A DNA stretch of 40,678 nucleotides from Streptomyces sp. NRRL S-118. GTDB lineage: Bacteria; Actinomycetota; Actinomycetes; Streptomycetales; Streptomycetaceae. The notes under the pieces were generated by a model. That model did no database searches. It saw only the letters and a program-made list of their open reading frames with translations, and was not told the DNA's origin. This document shows positions 8,016-13,816 of the stretch, one piece after another. The stretch lies in the NCBI RefSeq assembly GCF_000716335.1, contig NZ_KL591028.1:64226-104903 (forward strand), in the 5' to 3' direction. The position numbers were made by a program, and so were the translations under genes. Every line of letters starts with the position of its first letter. Position 1 is the stretch's first letter.

Positions 8016-8321
8016 GTGATGCTCATGCGTACTGACGCTTTCCGCCGACCCGGCCGGACGGGACGGACCGCCCAGCCGGTGCCGGGCGGCGCCTTGCACC
8101 CGGCCGTCGCGCCGGTGAACGCCTGCCGCCCCGACGAGGACGCCGTCGCCCTGCCCGTCCTGTCCCACCTGTCCGGCGCCGGCGCGCTACGCGGTGACGC
8201 CTCCGGCGTCCGGGCCGTTGCGACCCCGCGCCGGCGCGTCGGTCCGCCTGTCCCGGAGAAGGCCAGGCCCCGGAGAACCACGGTCGACGGCGGTGGCTCA
8301 CCCCGCCGCATCGCCGCCTGA
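8016..8321 (+). pseudogene. Hsp20 (small heat-shock protein) N-terminal remnant
   Basis: An AAGGGGAGT ribosome site (8002-8010) precedes GTG 8016 / ATG 8019. The product starts MLMRTDAFR, the N-terminus shared by streptomycete Hsp20 proteins (MLMRTDPFR). At residues 28-37 it keeps the spacing PAVAPVNACR where Hsp20 has P-T-V-M-P-M-D-A-x-R. After that, the alpha-crystallin beta sandwich and its conserved motifs are missing, and the frame is Arg/Pro-rich to its stop. I read it as a decayed or extremely diverged Hsp20 that keeps its promoter and start region. Alternatively it is a new 101-residue protein. It lies just upstream of a DUF2267 gene; the two families co-occur in streptomycete stress regions. 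Confidence 0.5.
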
Positions 8322-8372
8322 CCACGCCTCCCCGGGCTTGTTCCTTCGACGAGAAAGGCCACTCCTGTACAG

Positions 8373-8813
8373 ATGCTCACCACTGTTCCGGCCGCCCGCC
8401 CGCAGGCGACCCTGTCGTACGGCGAACTGGTCGACCAAGTGAAGCGCAACGGCCTGTACACGACCCGGGCGCAGGCGGAGTCCGTCACCCGCAGCGTGCT
8501 GGCCGAGCTCGGCCGCCAGGTGACCGGTGACGAACGCGTCGAACTCGCCCAGCGCCTCCCCGAGGAGGCGGCGCGCGAGTTCGCCTCCCAGATCCCGGCC
8601 ACCACGGTGCTGACCGGCTTCGGATTCGTCCAGCACGTCGCCGCCCGCACCGGCACCAGCCTCGGCGCCGCGCGCTGGGACACCGGCTCGGTCCTGCGCG
8701 CCGTCGCCCGCGCCGCCGGACCCGACCTCCTCGGCCGCCTGCTGGCCCGGCTCCCCGACGGTTACGCCCTGCTGTTCGGCCAGGCCCAGCTGACGCGGCC
8801 GCAGGCCGCCTGA
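8373..8813 (+). CDS. DUF2267 domain protein
   Basis: The 146-residue protein matches DUF2267: SYGELVDQVKRNGLYTTRAQ, AESVTRSVLAELGRQVTGDE, ELAQRLPEEAAREFASQIPA, and a C-terminal helix pair ending LLARLPDGYALLFG. The fold is all-helical and presumably cytosolic; no enzyme activity is assigned. DUF2267 genes are often found among dormancy and stress genes of streptomycetes. ATG 8373 has only a weak AAAGG site 15 bases upstream, so it may depend on transcription from the promoter at 7940. A 16-bp-stem terminator follows 8 bases after the stop. Confidence 0.88.
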   Translation: MLTTVPAARPQATLSYGELVDQVKRNGLYTTRAQAESVTRSVLAELGRQVTGDERVELAQRLPEEAAREFASQIPATTVLTGFGFVQHVAARTGTSLGAARWDTGSVLRAVARAAGPDLLGRLLARLPDGYALLFGQAQLTRPQAA

Positions 8814-8821
8814 CACGACGC

Positions 8822-8860
8822 GGGTCCGGCCGTCGTCACCGAGGGACGACGGCCGGACCC
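8822..8860. terminator. Bidirectional terminator between DUF2267 and phytase genes
   Basis: A perfect 16-bp stem (GGGTCCGGCCGTCGTC at 8822-8837; complement at 8845-8860) with a 7-base loop, positioned between two convergent genes. Confidence 0.85.
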
Positions 8861-8884
8861 GGCGACGGTCCTGCGGAGGTGCGG

Positions 8885-10171
8885 TCAGTCCTCGACTGCG
8901 GCCAGCACGTCACCGAGGTCCACGAATTTGAAGCCGGTGCCGGCGCGATCCCCGTCGGCCGGGGTCTCGTGCCCGTCCTGGACGACGAGGAGGCCGTTCG
9001 GGTACTTCGCACCGAGCGGCGCGTTCAGCACGGCGGCTCCGTCGCACTCCTCGGACCCGTCGAGAGCGGCCGAGGCGGCCGCGACGCGGAAGCCCGCCTC
9101 GTACTCGTTGGCGTCCTCCAGCTCGCGGTCGTAGAGGGCGAAGGTGTCGTCGCCCTGGCTGGAGGCGAGCAGGTACCCGTCACCGTCGGACTCCGTGAGC
9201 AGCGTCAGCCCCTCGACGTCGGCCGACACGTGGTCGCCGCCGAACCCGGGATCGGCGCCCGCGGCGCACTCCTCGGTCGCCTCGTCGTACACGGCCGGCA
9301 CCCCGTACTCGCGGACGCGGTCGATGAGGCGGGGGGCCGAGGTGAGGTCGGCGCGCATGCGCCAGATGCCGACGTCCTCCTGGCCGGCGTAGAGCATGCC
9401 GTTGGCCGGGTCGACCACCATGCCCTCCACCTGGGGGAGTTCACCGGGCTCGGCGCACGGCGTCCAGGACGAGCCGTCGGGGAGGCGGAAGGAGGCCGGC
9501 AGGTCCAGGGTGCGGATCTTCCGGTAACCGACGGTGCCACCGGCGGCGGCCGTCAGCTCCAGCAGCGCGATGCTCGTCCGCTCACGGCGGCTGACCAGGG
9601 CGTAGGAACGGCCGGTCGCCCGGTCGGTCCAGGTGGCGAGGCCGTACGCGGTCCGCTGCTCCTCGACCTCGCTCTGGTCGGCCGAGAAGACGGGCGGGGC
9701 GGTGGGGGCTGTGACGTCGACCAGCGGCCCGCCGGGCGCGTCGCGGTCGATCCGGTGGATGCGCAGCCGGTCGTTGCCGCGGTCGGTGGTGACGGCGAGG
9801 TCGGCGCGGCCCGTGGACAGCTTCAGACCGTGGACCAGGTCGACGTTGTTGAAGCGGCCGCCCGCCGGCGCGGCGATCGACTGGACCGGGCGGGCATCGA
9901 GGTCGTAGACCCGCAGTCCGCCCTCCTTGCCGGTGGCGACGACCAGACTGCGCCCGGGGTCGGCCGCGTTGCGCCAGATGGCGGGGTCGTCGGCGTCGGC
10001 GTTGCCGCCCGCCTCGTCGTCGTACAGGGCCGGGGTTTCCGCCCGGGGCGTGACACCGGGCAGCGCGGCGGCGCCTGTGCCGAGGGCCTGGGCCGGTACG
10101 GCCACGGCGAGTGCCGCGAGCGCGGTGGCGGAGGCGAGGGCGGCATGCCGGGTACGACGGGTCCTGATCAC
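8885..10171 (-). CDS. Secreted beta-propeller phytase (3-phytase type)
   Basis: The 428-residue precursor starts at GTG 10171 behind AAGGAG. It has a Sec signal peptide (RTRRTRHAALASATALAALA, cleavage likely after AQA, about residue 29). The mature chain is a beta-propeller phytase, recognised from DDEAGGNADADDPAIWRNAA with DDPAIW as the calcium/substrate motif. Others are LVVATGKEGGLRVYDLDARP, GRFNNVDLVHG, TTDRGNDRLRIHRID, PQVEGMVVDPANGMLYAGQE, VSADVEGLTLL, and the final NGLLVVQDGHETP and FKFVDL. These enzymes release phosphate from inositol hexakisphosphate outside the cell and need calcium. A PHO-box-like repeat lies about 104 bases upstream, which fits phosphate control. The length is normal for the family. 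Confidence 0.94.
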   Translation of the reverse strand: MIRTRRTRHAALASATALAALAVAVPAQALGTGAAALPGVTPRAETPALYDDEAGGNADADDPAIWRNAADPGRSLVVATGKEGGLRVYDLDARPVQSIAAPAGGRFNNVDLVHGLKLSTGRADLAVTTDRGNDRLRIHRIDRDAPGGPLVDVTAPTAPPVFSADQSEVEEQRTAYGLATWTDRATGRSYALVSRRERTSIALLELTAAAGGTVGYRKIRTLDLPASFRLPDGSSWTPCAEPGELPQVEGMVVDPANGMLYAGQEDVGIWRMRADLTSAPRLIDRVREYGVPAVYDEATEECAAGADPGFGGDHVSADVEGLTLLTESDGDGYLLASSQGDDTFALYDRELEDANEYEAGFRVAAASAALDGSEECDGAAVLNAPLGAKYPNGLLVVQDGHETPADGDRAGTGFKFVDLGDVLAAVED

Positions 10172-10274
10172 GCAAGGGCTCCTTCATGCAAGGGACATGG
10201 CGACTGCCGGGTACGTGCGACGTCGGGGAGAGCCTGCATCCCGGCGGCGTCGCCCGGTCGTCACACCGCTGATC

Positions 10275-10296
10275 AAGGCATGTACATGGCGTGAAC
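10275..10296 (-). promoter_or_regulatory. PHO-box-like 11-bp direct repeat upstream of phytase
   Basis: On the minus strand GTTCACGCCAT and GTACATGCCTT follow one another directly (8 of 11 positions equal). Streptomyces PhoP boxes are 11-bp direct repeats beginning GTTCACC. Unit one matches six of those seven bases. The position, about 104 bases before the phytase start, is compatible. Binding is inference. Confidence 0.4.
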
Positions 10297-10483
10297 GCCG
10301 CGGCGTGCGCAGGCCGGCGGGCGGCGGGGGCCCGGAGACGTACGGCGGCTGCCCTGCGGTGCCCGGTCCGCGGGAGGGGTGCGGGTGTCCGCCCGCCGCC
10401 CGTCGGTCACTCGGCCGCTGACCGAGCGCTGCCGGGGCCGCGGTGTCCCGACAGGCCCTCAACCGCGGGTGACCGCCGGGAGA

Positions 10484-10557
10484 CGGGTCGGTGTCACGGC
10501 AGCGGTCGCGGTGTGTCGTACGGGTCGGTGTCACGGCACCGGTCGCCGTGCGTCGTA
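10484..10557. repeat. 37-bp tandem duplication at the 3' end of the MFS gene
   Basis: Bases 10484-10520 and 10521-10557 are 34/37 identical. The second unit contains the last codons and stop (TGA at 10531) of the MFS gene. The first unit is a diverged extra copy of that gene end, lying just outside it. Confidence 0.85.
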
Positions 10558-11787
10558 CCGGGCGAACCCGCGCCATCGCAGTGCCAGCAGGGACACCGCG
10601 ACCACGCACGCGACACCGCCCCCGGTCACCGCCACCGTCGGCGTGGTCAGTTCGGCGACCGACCCGGCGAGGAAGTCGCCGAGTCGAGGGCCGCCCGCGA
10701 CGACCACGATGAAGACTCCCTGCAGCCGCCCGCGCATGTCGTCGGGCACCGCCGCCTGCAGCATGGTGTTGCGGAACACCATGCTCACCGTGTCCGAGAA
10801 CCCCGCGAGCGCGAGGAAGAAGACCCCCAGCCAGAGGTTGCGCGTCAGCCCGAAGACCGCGATGGCCGTCCCCCACGACGCCACCGCCAGCAGCACCGCG
10901 AGCCCGTGCCGCCGGATGCGGCCCTGCCAGCCGGAGAACACCCCGCCCAGCAGCGCCCCGATGGCGGGCGCGGCGACGAGCAGACCGGTGGTGCGTGCGT
11001 CACCGCCGTACCAGACGACGGCGACCGCCGGCAGCAGCGCCCGCGGATGCGCGAGGACCATCGCGCACAGGTCGGAGAAGAACGTCATCCGCAGAATCGG
11101 GCGGGTCCCCAGGAAGCGCAGCCCGTCGAGGACGGAGGCGCGCCGGGCGTCGCCCTCCCCGCGGTCGGGGAGCATGGCCGGCAGCCGCCACATCGCGTAC
11201 AGGGCAGCGCTGAAGGTGACGGCGTCGATGAGGTAGGCGGCCCGGTAGCCCCAGAGGCCGACGATGAAGCCGCCCAGCATCGGTCCGACCAGGGTGCCGG
11301 AGGTCGTCGTCATCGACGCGAGCGCGTTGGCCGCGGGGAGCTGCTCGGGCGGCAGCAGCCGGGGGATCATGGAGCTGCGCGCGGGCGCGTTGAGCGCCTG
11401 GCACACCGCTTGCAGGGCGACGATCGCGTACAGGAGCGCGAGGTGGTGGAAGTCCGCGAACGCGGCCGCGGCGAGTGCCGCGGACAGTACGGCCGAGCCG
11501 GTGGCGCTGCCGAGCCCCAGCTTGCGCCGGTCGACGGTGTCGGCGACGGCCCCGCCGTACAGCCCGAAGACCAGCAGCGGGACCATGGAGAACAGGCCCA
11601 CCAGGCCGACGGAGAACGTGGAGCCGGTGAGGTCGTACACCTGGAGCGAGATCGCCAGGGTCGTCATGCCCTGTCCGATCCAGGAGACGGTGTTGCCGAA
11701 CCACAGCCGCCGGAAGTGGGCGGACGTCCGCAGGGGAGTGAGGTCGGCGAGGATCCGGCGGCGTACGGTGGGCGGCGCCGCGGTCAC
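10531..11787 (-). CDS. MFS transporter (drug-efflux type, MFS_3/enterobactin-exporter-like)
   Basis: About 418 residues with 11-12 hydrophobic helices. N-terminal signature LRTSAHFRRLWFGNTVSWIG followed by the helix with TLAISLQVYDLTGS, then VADTVDRRKLGLGSATGSA (the loop 2-3 motif A region with D and RR), QALNAPARSSMIPRLLPPEQ and ANALASMTTTSGTLVGPMLG. These fit the MFS_3 group, which includes siderophore and drug exporters. Start GTG 11787 (VTAAPPTVRR) is chosen because similarity begins just after it; an in-frame ATG near 11843 is possible. It is divergent from the MerR-clamp gene, sharing a 158-base regulatory region with several dyads, so it is a likely target of that regulator. Confidence 0.88.
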   Translation of the reverse strand: MTAAPPTVRRRILADLTPLRTSAHFRRLWFGNTVSWIGQGMTTLAISLQVYDLTGSTFSVGLVGLFSMVPLLVFGLYGGAVADTVDRRKLGLGSATGSAVLSAALAAAAFADFHHLALLYAIVALQAVCQALNAPARSSMIPRLLPPEQLPAANALASMTTTSGTLVGPMLGGFIVGLWGYRAAYLIDAVTFSAALYAMWRLPAMLPDRGEGDARRASVLDGLRFLGTRPILRMTFFSDLCAMVLAHPRALLPAVAVVWYGGDARTTGLLVAAPAIGALLGGVFSGWQGRIRRHGLAVLLAVASWGTAIAVFGLTRNLWLGVFFLALAGFSDTVSMVFRNTMLQAAVPDDMRGRLQGVFIVVVAGGPRLGDFLAGSVAELTTPTVAVTGGGVACVVAVSLLALRWRGFARYDARRPVP

Positions 11788-11833
11788 GGTGCACCCGCGG
11801 CGGCACGGCGGGCGGATCCGGGTGCGTGGTGAG

Positions 11834-11871
11834 TGCATCTGCATATCGGCATGCCGAGCAGCATAGATGCA
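11834..11871. promoter_or_regulatory. Nested inverted repeats in the MFS/MerR divergent region
   Basis: The 7-bp arms TGCATCT (11834-11840) and AGATGCA (11865-11871) enclose a perfect 12-base palindrome TCGGCATGCCGA (11846-11857). The site lies about 47 bases upstream of the MFS start and is a candidate operator for MFS expression. No binding protein is known from the sequence. Confidence 0.45.
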
Positions 11872-11886
11872 GCGCACACCCACTCG

Positions 11887-11945
11887 GCCGGTTGACCTTC
11901 GAGCCGGTTGACCTTCAAGCCGCTTGAACACCCACAATCGCGGCC
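11887..11945 (+). promoter_or_regulatory. MerR-type promoter with 19-bp spacer and operator dyad; apparent leaderless start
   Basis: TTGACC at 11908-11913 and CACAAT at 11933-11938 are separated by exactly 19 bases. The spacer opens with the perfect dyad TTCAAG-CCG-CTTGAA (11914-11928). Long 19-20-bp spacers with a central dyad are the hallmark of promoters controlled by MerR-family activators. The ATG at 11946 is 8 bases past the -10 element, where transcription should begin, so the mRNA is predicted to be leaderless. A 16-bp near-perfect tandem repeat (11887-11902, 11903-11918) duplicates the -35 element and half the operator. Confidence 0.7.
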
Positions 11946-13049
11946 ATGGACGACACCGACTCCGCCCCCGATGACACCGCAGGACTGCTCGGCATCGGCG
12001 CCTTCGCGCGCCGGGTGGGCCTGGCACCGAGCGCGCTGCGCTTCTACGACGACTGCGGCGTACTGCACCCGGCATACGTGGACGACACGACGGGCTACCG
12101 CTATTACGCGCCCGGCCAGGAACGGCGTGCCACCCTCGTGCGCCGCCTTCGGGAGGCCGGCGTACCGCTGACGGACGCGTCGGTGGTTCTCGACGGTCCG
12201 CGGGACGAGGCCCGCGCCGTCCTCGAGGCCCGCGCGCGTAGGGCGCGGGAGACGGCCGCCGCCGCGCGGGCGGCGCTCCAGGAGGTCCTGGACGAGCTGG
12301 CGGGCGGCGCACGCGCCACCGTGGCGAGGATCGGGGGAGCGGAACTGGCCAGCGCGGTACGGCAGGTGGCCCCTGCCGCGGCCGGGTCGGCCGTACGGGA
12401 GGAGTTCCCCGAACTCGGCTGCGTCCTGCTCGAACTCGACGGCCCCGAGGTGCGCCTGGTGGCCACGGACCGCTACCGCCTGGCCGTCCGTACCCTGCGG
12501 CGTGAAGCGGGCGAAGGGCGCCCCCGCCACGTCCTGGTCGACGCCCGGGAGATGCGGGAGGCCGCGGCCTGGGCCGTCCTGTCGCCGGAGGTCACCATCG
12601 AGGTGGACGAGCAGGGCACACGGCTGAACAGCGCGTCCGCCGCGAGGGACCTGCCGGAGGTCACGGGGGAGTACCCCGACTACCGCCTGATCCTGGAAGC
12701 CCTGCCCGCCCCCCGCGCGCGGCTGATCGCCGACCGGACCGCACTGCGCACGGCGATCGCCGAGGACGTGCGGAGCGGTCCGGTCGCCCTGCGCTCGGAC
12801 GGGCGCCGGCTCGTGCTCTCCGGGCCCGGCCTGGCCGAGCGACCGCAACCGGCCCTCTGCACCGGGCAGTCGCTGCGCGTCTCTTTCGACCCGGAGGTGC
12901 TGCTGCCGGCCCTCGACGCCGGTGTCGGGCCCGACGTGCTGCTGGAGATCTCGGAGCCGACGCAGCCGGTGGTGGTCCGCTCCGCGGACCAGGGCAGCTT
13001 CACCACCTTGGTCATGCCGGTCCGGCACACCGCGGAGCGGCAGCGATGA
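11946..13049 (+). CDS. MerR-family HTH fused to DNA polymerase III beta-clamp-like domains
   Basis: A 367-residue fusion. Residues 14-80 are a MerR winged helix (LGIGAFARRVGLAPSALRFY, then TGYRYYAPGQ), followed by a charged helix (about 82-118) like the MerR dimerisation coil. Instead of a ligand domain, residues 130-362 resemble domains 2 and 3 of the DnaN sliding clamp. LVATDRYRLAV (171-181) matches the clamp VATDxxRLA motif. GEYPDYRLIL (241-250) matches the FPDYRRVLP linker. VSFDPEVLLPAL and the end VVRSADQGSFTTLVMPVR match the clamp C-terminus whose MPxR part lines the client-peptide pocket. Clamp domain 1 is absent, its place taken by the HTH. It probably acts as a DNA-bound regulator; ring formation or client-peptide binding is speculation. 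It overlaps the TPR gene by ATGA. Confidence 0.85.
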   Translation: MDDTDSAPDDTAGLLGIGAFARRVGLAPSALRFYDDCGVLHPAYVDDTTGYRYYAPGQERRATLVRRLREAGVPLTDASVVLDGPRDEARAVLEARARRARETAAAARAALQEVLDELAGGARATVARIGGAELASAVRQVAPAAAGSAVREEFPELGCVLLELDGPEVRLVATDRYRLAVRTLRREAGEGRPRHVLVDAREMREAAAWAVLSPEVTIEVDEQGTRLNSASAARDLPEVTGEYPDYRLILEALPAPRARLIADRTALRTAIAEDVRSGPVALRSDGRRLVLSGPGLAERPQPALCTGQSLRVSFDPEVLLPALDAGVGPDVLLEISEPTQPVVVRSADQGSFTTLVMPVRHTAERQR

Positions 13050-13816
13050 CGGGCGACCGGCACATGCCGGGCCGGAACGACGAGAGAGCCGCGGGCCGCG
13101 GGCCCGTGGACGACGGAAACCACGTGGTCCGGTTGTGCGCGCGGGGCATGCAGGCCGAGGCCGAGGGCCGGGACGCCGATGCGCGCTCGCTGTTCCAGCG
13201 GGCCTGGGAGAGCGCCGCGGACGACTACGAGGCATGCGTCGCCGCCCACTACCTGGCCCGGCACCAGGCGACTGCCGAGGAAACGCTGCACTGGAACCGG
13301 ATATCCCTCGCCCGCGCCGGCCTGGTGGCCGACGACCGCGTCAGGAGCTTCTACCCCTCCTTGTACCTGAACCTGGCGAAGGCGTACCTGGACCTCGGCA
13401 GGACCGGCCTCGCACGCGAGCAGTTCGGGCGGGCGGCCGAGCATGCCCACCACCTGCCACCCGGGCAGTACGGCGACGTGATGCGCTTCGCGATCGCCGA
13501 CGGCCTGCGCGGCACCGGCGCCGCCGTGCACCGGCCGGCCGGCGGCCTCATCGACGGCCTCGTCTCCGGCTGGTGCGCCCGCGCCGACCTCCGGGCGCTC
13601 GCCCTGGTCCTCCCCGCCCGTCTGGGAGACCTCGGCACGGAGGAGGACCGCATCCGGCTGGTCGCGGCACTGCACCTGGTCCATGCCGGCCGGTGGCTGC
13701 CCCGGGGAGAGCAGGAGGACCTCGGCCGGGCCGTCGCCGCCGTCAGCCGGCAGAAGCGCGGCCCGGCCCGGAAGGAACGATTCAGCAGGAATGCCGCAGG
13801 TCCGATTCAGCGCTGA
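13046..13816 (+). CDS. TPR-like protein coupled to the MerR-clamp regulator
   Basis: A 256-residue cytosolic protein starting at the ATG of a four-base ATGA overlap with the MerR-clamp gene, so translation is probably coupled. Helical repeats resemble tetratricopeptide units: ARGMQAEAEGRDADARSLFQ with RAWESAADDYEACVAAHYLA (about 35-75), and LYLNLAKAYLDLGRTGLARE with QFGRAAEHAH (about 105-135). After residue 150 it becomes a less regular helical region and a basic tail. Such a protein usually serves as a binding scaffold; the obvious candidate partner is the upstream fusion protein. No enzyme motif is visible. The 3' end overlaps that of the convergent sigma-CAP gene by 10 bases. Confidence 0.8.
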   Translation: MTGDRHMPGRNDERAAGRGPVDDGNHVVRLCARGMQAEAEGRDADARSLFQRAWESAADDYEACVAAHYLARHQATAEETLHWNRISLARAGLVADDRVRSFYPSLYLNLAKAYLDLGRTGLAREQFGRAAEHAHHLPPGQYGDVMRFAIADGLRGTGAAVHRPAGGLIDGLVSGWCARADLRALALVLPARLGDLGTEEDRIRLVAALHLVHAGRWLPRGEQEDLGRAVAAVSRQKRGPARKERFSRNAAGPIQR

